A stretch of 64,000 nucleotides of DNA from Epithemia pelagica (taxonomy: Eukaryota; Bacillariophyta; Bacillariophyceae; Surirellales; Surirellaceae). The translations under genes and the position numbers were made by a program. Location: contig OX337229.1 in the NCBI GenBank assembly GCA_946965045.2, positions 372,001 through 436,000 of the forward strand, written 5' to 3'. The notes beneath the pieces were generated by a model that ran no database searches, had not been told where the DNA came from, and was given only the letters and a program-made list of their open reading frames with translations. Positions 11,901-21,861 of this stretch are shown here, piece after piece (position 1 is the first letter of the stretch; each line of letters opens with the position of its first letter).

Positions 11901-13838
11901 TGTGTCTCATGTCAATATTTTGTTCGTTACCTTCAATAATGTTAGTATGATTCGTAAGCTCAACAAGGAAATTGACGATGAGTATATAAGACTAGCTCAG
12001 GATCGGAGGAGGGTAGTACCGAATCAAAAGGGAAATTGGTTTGAGCAGTGGCTCGGGATTGGTTATTCACCAACAGGTGAAACGGAGCGCGTTCATTCAA
12101 GCACTGCATTTGTCGAGTTTCGTTCGGTAGTGGCCAAGCAACAGGCCATTCAATGTAATTTGACTGGAACCAATCGATTCTTTGAACTCAAGCAAGTCCC
12201 CGAGATTCGCGATATTCGTTGGGAAAACGCACACGTATCACAATCCTTGATTGATGCAAGAAAAATATGGGCAAATGTTGCCTTGGTTGGTGGTTTGATT
12301 GCCTGGTCGTTCATAGTACTTGCTATCCGATCTTTCGATGATGGCAGTGATGTCGTGGGCGCGGACAATCCGATCTTGGCTACAATCTTGGATTCGTATC
12401 TCCCGGCGATGATAGTTGAAGGGTTAGTACGGATTATCCCGTTCATCGTCAAGGCAATCTGTATTTGGATTCGGTTCAAGGCAACGTCCGAAGTAGACCA
12501 TTATGTCGTTCGATGGGTAAGTGCTGTTCATCTGCGCAGCAAGCCAGCGTATAACCCCACGCTTATTCAATGTTTGGTTATTTCTTTGTTCCTCTGCCCA
12601 GTACTTTGGGTTCCGACTGCTCACTTTTGTTTTCGTCATTGGGGGTGGCACTGTCGTTGATTCGGGAGACAGTTTCGTGGACGATCCGATGTAAGTGACC
12701 TAGAACTTCCAGTTTGTTCGGTTGTTCCAGCAAAGACCACTCACAGAGTCCATTGTAATAGGGGATTTTTGAGAGAACTATCCGACAATGTGGCCGAAAA
12801 CTCGGATTTCTTCATTTCGTACATTATTGTGGCCGGTGGGCTACAGATTGCGGTTCGCTTGTCACAGTTTCACAATGTGATAATCTACTGGTTTGTGAAC
12901 AAGCAAGGTGGACGAGAAGAAGCCTTGTCTCAACGACGACTGGATACAATCCGCAAAACAGTCAAAACCTTCCATCTAGAGGAGTTCATTCCTCTGTTCT
13001 TGTTTATTTTTATGATTGCTGCGTTATATGGGTCCCTTGCCCCCTTGGCTTGTTTGTTCGCTGCCATTTTCTTTAATGCGCATACAAAGTCTTCAAGTAC
13101 ATGACGCTCTATGTATACGGAAACAACTATGAAGGAGGAGGATTCTTATTCTATACGCTCAACAGGGTCATGTTTGTTGTTCTGTACTTTTTGGTTCTGG
13201 TCATTGGGAGTTACCTGTCGCTTCATGGAGATGGAGCAATGGCTGGATTGTTTGCAACAATTCTTCTCTTGGTGACGGGTCTGGTGCAGGGAGATATTTA
13301 TCGCACGTTTGTGGTTCCATCGACTACCTTGTCGCTCGCGAAAGCCTGTGTTTCCGACAATTTCAAAAGTGGCCTCACTATACGGGAAAAGAAACTAAAC
13401 AACTATCTTGCAGCCAAGGAAGAACTGGAACAAATGGCCGCCAATGACGATGAGGATAGTGAGAACGACAATGAGAATCTCATGGAAATGTTATTGCCAC
13501 CCCGTCCGGGAATGATCATGTCCCGAGACCAGAGCTCTGGGTCTGGAAAAGACAGTGATGCCGTGGAGGATACCACCTCGAACGAAACGGCTCTTCGAAT
13601 CCAGGCAATTCGGGAAATGGAACAGCGATACCAACAAAATGACGAGACGGAGGGATCCGTGTCCGATTTCACCGAAAGTGAGGCGTCGGTCCATCTCAAA
13701 TCCGACTTTTTCATTTACCGACAACCTTCTCTTAACCGTGCCACATGGGAAATCTCCCCACGGCCGTATCGAGACAATCTATCCCGATTGGTCGAGGAAC
13801 AACCCACAACGAACGATGCGGCTGAAGTGTGGCGATAA
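8933..13838 (+). CDS. CSC1/OSCA-type hyperosmolality-gated calcium channel, with one frameshift
   Basis: Six exons fit in frame: 8933-9084, 9135-11480, 11545-11844, 11946-12516, 12602-12690 and 12762-13838. The exon lengths sum to a whole number of codons (1512) only if one missing base is restored near 13080, where IFFNA must shift frame to reach YKVFKYMTLYVYGNNYEGGG. The first 50-base intron is frame-compatible but unusually short. The protein has an N-terminal span (YVSLAITTLQVLLMLTIFEC), then an acidic, disordered insertion of about 450 residues, two more spans, the cytosolic PHM7-type region (TCLVEYVPR, FVEFRSVVAKQQA, IRWENAHVSQS) and the RSN1-type membrane bundle ending before an acidic tail. 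It is expected to be a plasma-membrane or internal mechanosensitive cation channel. The frameshift may be real or an assembly error. Confidence 0.82.
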
Positions 13839-14060
13839 AAAACAAACCGATAGTTGGCCATCATCACAGACTCTAACAACCTGCCGAAATCAACGTTTAG
13901 GTTCATGCATTGGAAACGGATTCCGATTCCATCTCCATGGACAAGCAAGGGTTTCAGCGATGTCTCATTTCTTCCAGTGGTTTGACCTACAATATACCTA
14001 CACCTCTGACTAGAGAAGACGACACTTCGAAGGAACGGTTCTACGAAAGTATGGAGTTTA
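13839..14060. other. Short convergent intergenic region
   Basis: Shared 3' region of the CSC1 gene and the leftward NmrA-like gene. No gene or clear poly(A) signal recognised. Confidence 0.4.
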
Positions 14061-15299
14061 CTAGCGCTGCGGTCCATTGTCGTCGGGCATGACCTCCTGC
14101 GAGATGATTGTGCTGGTCGTGGGAGGTTGAAATCCAGCGGCATTGGCCCGTACCAATTGTGGCATGGTCATGGGTGTTTCGCCTCGGGTAATGTATTCAA
14201 AATCGTTTTCGTCGACTTGATGATGATTCACGACAGGGTTGTCCTCGTCAATCATGTGAAAGATTTCCAAAATGCCATTGACTTGCCATTCCGGAAAGCC
14301 CATGTCCAGATAGGCCTTTTTGGCCACAGCATAGGGAACTTGTGTAATGGTTACCCGTTGTGGTGGTTGTGGTTGGTGTTGGTGTTTGTGCGGTACCATG
14401 GTGGTACTACCAAACGTTTCGGCCAATTGGTTCAAGGAAAAGCCTGGATGCATGACCAATTTGTAGGTTTGATTGTGATGGAGGATTGGATGCGCCAATA
14501 TATCGGCCGCTGCCTTGCCAACATCATTGACGACAATGGGAGTAAAGCATTTATTGGGATTGCGTGGATCGTACAAGGTCAAATGGTTCTGTTCGTCACC
14601 ACCACCATGATCGGAAGCATGGTCCGTGGCATTGTGGTGGTGGTGGTGGCTGGAAGCAGCAATAGCACTCATGGAATAATGATAATAAAAATTGTCCATA
14701 AACAAGGGCAGACGTAAAATCCCATGACTTTTCAATCCTACCGTTTGAATGGCATGTTCAATCAAGGCCATTTGTCTGCCAAAGATGGTATCGGTATCGG
14801 CCGTTACCATGGAGACGACCAAGGTGTAGGGGACATGGGCATCCTTGGCGGCATGAATGGCATTGAGGGTAATCTTGACTCGATCTTCGTGACCCGGTGT
14901 CACCAAAAAGACACAATCGTACTGACGCAAGAGTGCCGTCAAGTGTGGTCGATTGCCGCCCATGTTGGCCTTGACAATGTGGATACGACTACTGTTAGTA
15001 GAGGATGGCAGGGAGTCGTCGTCGCTGTCGTGGTAGCTGTCGATTGCTTCTTCTTGTGTGATTCGTCGTCCGTGTGCTGCTGCTGGATACGAGGCGTCGT
15101 CCGTTTGGAGACTGTTCCAGGTGAACGACCACAGAGTGGCAAATTTGAGGGGATCCCGAACACCGGCTGTAATCTGAATGGGTTCATGACCATGACGAAT
15201 CAGTAACTGGACCAACGTGGCTCGACCGACATTGCCACTGGCACCCAACACGAGAATTCGTATCTTGCTGCACGGAGACTTGGGGATGCAATTGCCCAT
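14061..15299 (-). CDS. NmrA-like NAD(P)-binding protein with MGNC lipidation-type N terminus
   Basis: A single exon of 412 codons. After a short N terminus comes a Rossmann strand and glycine loop (IRILVLGASGNVGRATLVQL, residues about 12-31). NmrA/SDR-atypical landmarks follow: ITAGVRD (third-position Arg suggests NADPH preference), YDCVFLVTPGHEDRV, and a substrate-domain helix near FSLNQLAETFG. The SDR Tyr-x3-Lys pair is not evident, consistent with a redox-sensing or regulatory NmrA protein more than with a dehydrogenase. The protein starts MGNCIPKSPC, so after Met removal it exposes Gly2 and Cys4, the pattern for myristoylation plus palmitoylation. Two His runs encoded by CAC/CAT repeats lie near residue 220. 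Membrane tethering is inference. Confidence 0.8.
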   Translation of the reverse strand: MGNCIPKSPCSKIRILVLGASGNVGRATLVQLLIRHGHEPIQITAGVRDPLKFATLWSFTWNSLQTDDASYPAAAHGRRITQEEAIDSYHDSDDDSLPSSTNSSRIHIVKANMGGNRPHLTALLRQYDCVFLVTPGHEDRVKITLNAIHAAKDAHVPYTLVVSMVTADTDTIFGRQMALIEHAIQTVGLKSHGILRLPLFMDNFYYHYSMSAIAASSHHHHHNATDHASDHGGGDEQNHLTLYDPRNPNKCFTPIVVNDVGKAAADILAHPILHHNQTYKLVMHPGFSLNQLAETFGSTTMVPHKHQHQPQPPQRVTITQVPYAVAKKAYLDMGFPEWQVNGILEIFHMIDEDNPVVNHHQVDENDFEYITRGETPMTMPQLVRANAAGFQPPTTSTIISQEVMPDDNGPQR

Positions 15300-16076
15300 T
15301 GTATCGTGTTGTTGTTCTTCTGCTGTTGGTTCTTGTTGTTGTCGTTGGTGTTAGAATCTCTGGTTCTTGCTGGCTTGCTTGCTTGTTTGGTGGACCGAGA
15401 AGAAAGCTTCTCATTTTGGTTGCACAACAAGGGAAAAAAAGAAGAACAAAACCGCCAACCAATGTGGTCGTGCTCGAACGGCTCCTCCTTCCCATTTTTT
15501 CGTTTCCTTTGTCTTTCCGTAATACGTGAACCACTCACGACTCTCGTCGCTGTACTACATCATGTCGTCTCGAATATCTCTCCACACTCCGAAATGCATG
15601 GCTTCGCGTTTCCATCCGCACAGTCTCTTTTTCGGTGGGTGCATGGCCCTTCGCCGAAAGTCATGTGCTGTCTTGTTGGGTTGTCTGTCGTGTTGGCAAT
15701 TGGCAAGAGAGTGCTGTTGCGTTGCGTTGCATCCGTTCGTTCGTTGGGAACATCGTGATGAGAACTCGGAAGCCGCGAAAAAGCGAAGAACATCAAAAGC
15801 GAGCTATCAGCGATCCGACCCTTCACTAGAAGAGAGCGATCGATCCGCGATCGAATCTTTTCCGGACTGACATACGTCCATCACCGACCATCAAAGCCGA
15901 GTTGTTGTTCTGTGTTGGATCGATTGGCATTCTATATCCAACCGAAAAAGTCAGAGTTGATACAGTCGGAGACTTCCAGTGGCGAGGAATACCAAAGAGC
16001 TGAGGCAACCCGATCTTGAAAGGATCCGGTTCGCAAGCAGTGCAAGATCAATTCCATTCAGTTCTTATATAGCAGC
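15300..16076. promoter_or_regulatory. Divergent intergenic region, NmrA-like and NYN-MPP-RuvC genes
   Basis: About 780 bases between two divergent genes. TATATAG at about 16065-16071 lies within 12 bases of the rightward start, too close to be a normal TATA box for that ATG. A frame of 114 codons at 15526-15870 has no recognisable features and is not called. Confidence 0.4.
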
Positions 16077-19000
16077 ATGTTCCGACGACTTGGCCATTCA
16101 ATGAACGGCAGCGGTTGGTTTGGGTCGTCGTCGTTGTTGGGTCCAGTCAAGGTTGCCAGGATGCTATGGATCCTTGTCGTCGCCACTACGTTGGTTCCCC
16201 ACGAAATCTCTGGCTTTGGGGTTTCCCCCAGCACATTGGGAGAAGTGCGAATGCCATTTCCAACAGGGCCCCTGTGGGGAACGGCACCAAACACTCCAAT
16301 CGAGGAATGGCAATCCCCATCCGAAACCACCACGACACGAGAACCTATCCGAGAGGAACCCGTGACAGGCTTGTCGTACGATCCTTCCAAATTCAAGGCG
16401 GGTGCTTTGATTCGCAAAACCATTTTGCACAATCACTTGCATTCCACTCCTCCACGACAATGGAATCCACCCAACCATGAAAATGACGCATCCAATTCCA
16501 CTACGACGGCTTCATCGTCTCCACCACCAGCCATTGTCTTGATTGATGTCGAAAATGTCCGTGGCAAATCTGGCTTTGCTTTGTCACATGCCGAATTGGT
16601 TCATGGCCTATCGGTATGGACCCGAATTTGTCAACTCCAAGGACAAGTCTCCTTGGTTGTCGATCATGGCAATATCGAAGCAGCCTATTATATTCCCACC
16701 TCGCAATTGGCCATTGTCTTTGCCGGTCCACGTTGCAAGGCGGACGATGTCATTGCCCATGACGTTCACGACTTTTTGGCCACGTCGTCCACAGCCATTC
16801 GGACCAATGTCGTGGTGGTCGTCACGGCCGATCGAGGATTGATCGATCGATGTCGTCGACGAACGGGATTGCGCAAAACGGTCACCATTGTGCAACCCTT
16901 GACACTGTTGGAAGATTTGGAACACATTTTCCAAGCCGTGCCCATGCCACAGGAACCACACGACACGACCATGACACACGACGAAACCACGTCTGCGGAT
17001 CCCGCATCCTCCTCCTCCATGGAACCAGAAATCAAGGCCTTGGATCATGAAATTAAATTAGGTGCCGAATTGTTGGAAGCGGAAGCCATGCTTCGAACCA
17101 AGGGAGGGATCAATCACAAACGCAAGGGCAAACTCAAAGCCAAGGTACGATCCTTGCGAGAAAAATTACTGGAATCCTCATCGCCCCTGTTGAATCAAGT
17201 CGTGGCCGATGTCTTGAAACAAGGACCCCAACAAGCCTTTGGTACTAGTGGTAGTCATCATCATCATCCAACGGAATCCTCCGTGTCACAACCAGCAGCA
17301 CCACGACTCTCCCCGGAACAACAAACGGCCTTGTTGGCCCGATGGGAAAAATTGCGCAAATCCATGAGTCGCAAAGAAAAGACGGGAGACCGGGTCATTT
17401 TGGCCGAACAATGGCGACGTCAACTCGAAGAACAAGTCGCGGCATGTCCTCCCACGGCATGGATCAATGCCACGGACCTTTCCAATCACAATCACAATCT
17501 CAATGTTACCAACGGTACAACCGTATCCGATTCCAACACCAACACGACCATGACAACAATAGAAACCACCACAAGAGTGTCCGCCAACATGGCCATGGCC
17601 CATGTGTTTCGATACAATGCCAATCATTATACTCCTCGACCAGGAGCATACGGACAGACATCGTGGATTCAAAATTCCATGCCCTTGTCGTCGTCGTCGT
17701 CTCCCTTTGTCGTTAATGACATGATCTCATTGTCGGCAGCGGCAGCCGATTATGTTCTTCCCAATTCCACGTCCTTGCGATTGGTGGTGATTTCCGATAC
17801 GCATGGCTTCGAAAAAACCTTGGCCAATGAAGAAGACGGAACAAGTCTACCGGATGGTGATGTCTTGTTGCATTTGGGTGATTTTGCCATGGATGGGAGT
17901 CACAAAAAGAGCTCGGCGGTTCGATTCGATCAATGGTTGGCCCAACAACCACATGCCCACAAAATTATCGTTCGTGGCAATCACGATCCTCGAACCTGGT
18001 TCCCCGAAACCTCTGGTGCCACCTTTGTCACGACACCCAAAACGGTCACCATTGGAGACTTTGTCTTTGCCCTTGTACCACACTTGTCGGGAGGCAAATT
18101 GTCCAATCGACTCATGCCCAAGCGGTGTCATGTCTTGGCCTCCCATTTGCCCCCCAAGGATATTTTGGATCATTGCTATTCCGGCAAAAATGCCGGAAGT
18201 TCCGGATTGCGCAAGGGCGTCGAACGCATGGTGAGCAAAACCACGGCACCACCGCCCAGTTTGTGGCTGTGTGGACATATTCATGAATCACGAGGCGCCA
18301 TTCGACATGCATTTGGATCGTCCACAACCAGTCCTTCAAACAACCAAAATGACGGAGCAGACTCGGAAGAGACACTGGTACTCAATGCCGCCAATGCCAA
18401 TTCCGGTATTGCCAAGCGATTGGAGCATGGTCCTGTCGTATTGCAACTCTCCATGGTGGGCAATAAGGGACGTCAAAGTAAATGTCATGTCGAAATTGTG
18501 TCCATGGACAATCAATTTGAATATCTCAATCAAAAAGATCCCAACTTCTTTGAGAAAGCAGCGACGACGACGACGACAACAACAACTACAGCCGATGAGT
18601 ACTATGGTCCCGAAGACTACCCCCTGATTGAGTTGTTGTTGGCGGTGGACTTGGGTTTGCGAACTGGATTTGCCCTTTACAATGATGAGGGACAGTTGTT
18701 GACCTATGAAAACGTAGAGTTTGGCAGCCCACAAGAGCTTGAGGAAGGCGCCTTGCATCGTATCCGTGAGTGGGAAGCGCAATTCAAGCCACTCCCAAAC
18801 GAAAAAGACGCCAAGCCAACGGCTCGCATTAGTCACATTGCCATTGAAGGAGCCGATGTCGAGCTGCGACAAGTGTGGAGAGAGATATGTAGTCAAAGTG
18901 ACTCTGACGACAATACGGACCATGCAGCACCCCGACAGTTGTTGTTGGTCCGTCCCGAGGAATGGCGGGCTGATTTACTTTCCAGCAAGGAAAAGCGATC

Positions 19001-19358
19001 GGGACAAAAGTCCAAGGAAGCGGCTCGTTTGATTGCCCGTCAAGTCGTGGCCGATTTTGGTGTGTGTGGAATTCATCAAGGGAAATTTCCGACCGACGTG
19101 GCCGAAGCCGTCTGTTTGGGCTATCATGTGAGTCGTCGATTGGGATGGATCGTACCTCATCGAGAATCTGCCGTGCGGCGATTTACCAATGGCAATATAA
19201 TCGTGCCAACCACGTCCGCAACACCCTTGACCGTAACCAATGCTACTTCGGTGGTGCCAATTGTGGTTCCCGCCAATGCCACAAGCACGCTATACTCTGA
19301 TAATCCTCTCACATCTGGCCAAATGCAAAATACAACAAAGTCTACGGTCTTGGTATAG
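16077..19358 (+). CDS. NYN (PIN-like) RNase, metallophosphoesterase and RuvC-like nuclease fusion, plastid-type presequence
   Basis: One uninterrupted frame of 1093 residues. Residues 26-40 (VARMLWILVVATTLV) look like a signal peptide, followed by ISGF-GVSPS at 44-51, close to the diatom ASAFAP plastid-import motif. Residues 151-290 form a NYN/PIN-like domain: D157 in LIDVEN, D196, D223/D224 in KADDVI and D252 in TADRGLI. A Lys-rich helical linker follows. Residues 566-800 are a calcineurin-like metallophosphoesterase: D574 and H576 (SDTHG), D602 (GDFA), N635/H636 (GNHD), H690, and H734/H736 (GHIH). Residues 851-1025 are an RNase H-fold, RuvC-like domain: D858 (AVDLGLRTGFA), E924 (IEGADVEL), EWRADLL, and D1007 (DVAEAVCLG). 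All three metal sites look complete. A plastid nucleic-acid processing or repair role is inference; I know of no described protein with this architecture. Confidence 0.85.
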   Translation: MFRRLGHSMNGSGWFGSSSLLGPVKVARMLWILVVATTLVPHEISGFGVSPSTLGEVRMPFPTGPLWGTAPNTPIEEWQSPSETTTTREPIREEPVTGLSYDPSKFKAGALIRKTILHNHLHSTPPRQWNPPNHENDASNSTTTASSSPPPAIVLIDVENVRGKSGFALSHAELVHGLSVWTRICQLQGQVSLVVDHGNIEAAYYIPTSQLAIVFAGPRCKADDVIAHDVHDFLATSSTAIRTNVVVVVTADRGLIDRCRRRTGLRKTVTIVQPLTLLEDLEHIFQAVPMPQEPHDTTMTHDETTSADPASSSSMEPEIKALDHEIKLGAELLEAEAMLRTKGGINHKRKGKLKAKVRSLREKLLESSSPLLNQVVADVLKQGPQQAFGTSGSHHHHPTESSVSQPAAPRLSPEQQTALLARWEKLRKSMSRKEKTGDRVILAEQWRRQLEEQVAACPPTAWINATDLSNHNHNLNVTNGTTVSDSNTNTTMTTIETTTRVSANMAMAHVFRYNANHYTPRPGAYGQTSWIQNSMPLSSSSSPFVVNDMISLSAAAADYVLPNSTSLRLVVISDTHGFEKTLANEEDGTSLPDGDVLLHLGDFAMDGSHKKSSAVRFDQWLAQQPHAHKIIVRGNHDPRTWFPETSGATFVTTPKTVTIGDFVFALVPHLSGGKLSNRLMPKRCHVLASHLPPKDILDHCYSGKNAGSSGLRKGVERMVSKTTAPPPSLWLCGHIHESRGAIRHAFGSSTTSPSNNQNDGADSEETLVLNAANANSGIAKRLEHGPVVLQLSMVGNKGRQSKCHVEIVSMDNQFEYLNQKDPNFFEKAATTTTTTTTTADEYYGPEDYPLIELLLAVDLGLRTGFALYNDEGQLLTYENVEFGSPQELEEGALHRIREWEAQFKPLPNEKDAKPTARISHIAIEGADVELRQVWREICSQSDSDDNTDHAAPRQLLLVRPEEWRADLLSSKEKRSGQKSKEAARLIARQVVADFGVCGIHQGKFPTDVAEAVCLGYHVSRRLGWIVPHRESAVRRFTNGNIIVPTTSATPLTVTNATSVVPIVVPANATSTLYSDNPLTSGQMQNTTKSTVLV

Positions 19359-19564
19359 AGGTATATATAATCTCCATTTACAAGAGGACGCTTTGATCTC
19401 CCATTGTCAACAGTCGGGAACCAACGTCACGGTGCGACGAGGGCCATGGTACGAGTAAGCTTTGATTCGGAAGCAACTAAACGCGGGCCGGGTTTGGACA
19501 GTCGCACCTGTCGCACCTTGTGCGCTCGGAACGAAGTTCGTTGCGTGAAACACAACCGGATCGG

Positions 19565-20752
19565 ATGAGTTTGGATGGAAAAGGACTCGGTCATCGTCCA
19601 ATTGCGTTGCTCATTTTCCCAAGGCATTCCAAATCACACGGGCATTCGATCCTCCGTGACACCATGCGTATGGGATCAACACTCTATCACCAAGAACGGT
19701 TGCGCATGACTTGCAAGTTTTGGACTACCGTGTTGGTACTGGTGGTGGGTTCCCTCATGGCCATGATTCATGAGGAATACACTCGCAAGACCCTTCTCGC
19801 GGCGCAACAGCGCCACGACCAAGGATGGAAGGCAACTCCTCGGATTCGGCAGCTTAGTATTTTGGGCGAACGAAATAGTGGAACACGATGGACCTACGAG
19901 TAAGGAAATGCTTCCAGTGTTGTCGTCATTGGAAATGAGTGTCAGTTCGGCAGTCTCATTCTCACTCTCTGTTTGCTTTCCAGTCACTTGAACGATTGCT
20001 TTGGTCACGGGTTACGAGTGGTGAGCAACTTGACTCGACACAAGCACTGGTTTCAATATTCCGATCCTTCCCGGTACGAGCACGAAACCTTGGTGATTGC
20101 CCAATTCCGCAACCCGTACGATTGGCTCAAGGCCATGGAACGTGTCCCGCATCATGCTCCCAATCACTTGCGAACCAAGGAGGGAGCTAACGCCAGTTCG
20201 AACGAGTCGGAAAATGATTGGCGTATTTTCTTGAGCAAGGAATGGACCATGAACCGTGTGGGAAAGGATTTGGAATTGTTGGGCAATGAAACGTGTCAAG
20301 AAAACTTTGCCTTTCGAGATATCATTAGCTGCATTCAAGAACCCTTGCCCCGTTCGTATTACCAACACAAGCTCCGCTACTCGGAACAAGAACCCTTTTA
20401 CGAAATGCGCAATGATGGCAGTGGACATGCCTATGCCAATATCATGGAACTGCGAAGTGACAAGATTCTCAACGTTTTGTCCATTCGGGAGTATCCCCAC
20501 ATTGCCAGTGTCTGGGCTACGCAATACGAGTACTTGTTGGAAACGGGCACAGGGTTCTTGTTGGAACGCATTCGCAATGTGACGGGAATTGAACCCCATT
20601 GCCAGGCAGTGGCACCGCAAGTTCGTCCCGAAAAAAAGACGAGAGTGGTCACGCCCGACTTTGCCCGATACGTTCGTGAACATGTCAACTGGACCGTGGA
20701 AGCCATGGTGGGATACGAAGTGGAATGGGCCCGAGAGAATCCAATCGAGTAA
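19565..20752 (+). CDS. Sulfotransferase-like type II membrane protein, one intron
   Basis: Exon 1 is 19565-19899 and exon 2 is 19984-20752, joined by a GTAAGG...CAG intron (84 bases) that yields LGERNSGTRWTYDHLNDCFG; about 367 residues. A hydrophobic span near the N terminus (FWTTVLVLVVGSLMAMIH) suggests a type II Golgi protein. GERNSGTRW resembles the 5'-phosphosulfate loop of PAPS-dependent sulfotransferases, and VIAQFRNPYDWLKAM resembles the 3'-phosphate-binding segment (R-x-P-x-D/W). C-terminal Asn sites (NVTG, NWTV) suit a lumenal domain. The likely role is sulfation of glycans or proteins; the acceptor is unknown. An alternative start at 19664 would remove 33 residues and sits closer to the membrane span. 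Confidence 0.62.
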
Positions 20753-21861
20753 ACTCTGTCGACCTATTGCATGGATGAAGATGCTGGGTTGCTGTGGATG
20801 CACCACCCTGGGTACTGTGAGTGAATAGACATAGTCTTTATTAATATAGGAGTGGTTGCGACGATTCGATAAGAGAGAAGATAGACTTTGGGTTGTGATT
20901 CGGGGTGGACTCCACTTGCTAGCTATGCTATCCCTCTTGTCTATAAAAAGAGACGCTGATGTCAACACGATGGGGGATTGTGTCTTTCGTTGGGGGATGC
21001 GCCCGGGTGGTGACAACCGACAGATGTCCATCCCACCACGATGCGACACTCATGTCCCAGTACTGATTGCCGTACATGCGACGGCAGAGCGACACTTTTG
21101 GATTCCGTGGATCTTCGCGGAAGTCGATTTCCAGATCTGACACAGACACGAGAAGATTCTTCGGAATCTCCGATTCGGATCTTGATGCGCGATTCGCAAT
21201 GATGCAAGCCGATTGTTCGTTCGTCGAAACTCATCCAACCTCCAAACGCGCGCTCCATCAATCGACTGTAGGTCAATGTGTAGTAATACAATTCGGTCGT
21301 TTTTTTTTTCATTCCATTCGATTCGCACCATTTCCATCTCTCGGAACCTCCCACAAATCTTCTGCCAGCCATCACATCATCCCCATGCGATTGAGCGCTT
21401 GCTTGGTTGGTTCTTGTGGCACCTCTCTTTCACGAAAAAAGCTGAAAGCGATCGACACGATTGTCCCGGGTGTCTCGTCTTCGAAAAAGAGAGTGAACAA
21501 CAAGAATCCCTCACGCACAAAAAAAAACAAGAAAGATTACTGCATACATTCATTGGCAGCTCGTTGTCAATCCCATGTTTCGCTAGATTTGCCTGCCTCT
21601 GCGTGTTATCTGTACTAGATTGTGAAATTGATTGATTGTGATTGTTGATGGATGAAGGCATCTCGGTGACTTGACTTATTGTGAACGAGAACTATCGAAA
21701 CCAACCAACAAGAAGGAGATATAGCCCACATTGGATCGTGAACAAGCAAGTATTATATACAACACTGTGTCTCGATTGGAGACCGTTCTGGTATCGAAGG
21801 ATCGTTGTTCCATCCGAGAACCCATTGTACGTTTGGTTTCACAAACACCAAGACATTCGAA
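20753..21861. other. Gene-poor 1.1-kb intergenic stretch
   Basis: Both strands are open for 100-180 codons in places (for example 21067-21618), but the peptides have mixed composition and no motif, and opposite frames are equally open. I call no gene. The 3' part includes the promoter of the downstream carrier gene. Confidence 0.45.

Noticed and set aside
14127-14717. 196-codon plus-strand frame
   Set aside because: Antisense of the NmrA-like gene, with composition typical of a reverse-frame artefact.
20012-21049. 345-codon open frame on the minus strand
   Set aside because: Mostly antisense to the sulfotransferase-like second exon; no motif of its own.
21067-21618. 183-codon plus-strand frame in the intergenic region
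   Set aside because: Opposite and other frames are equally open and the peptide has no domain-like features.
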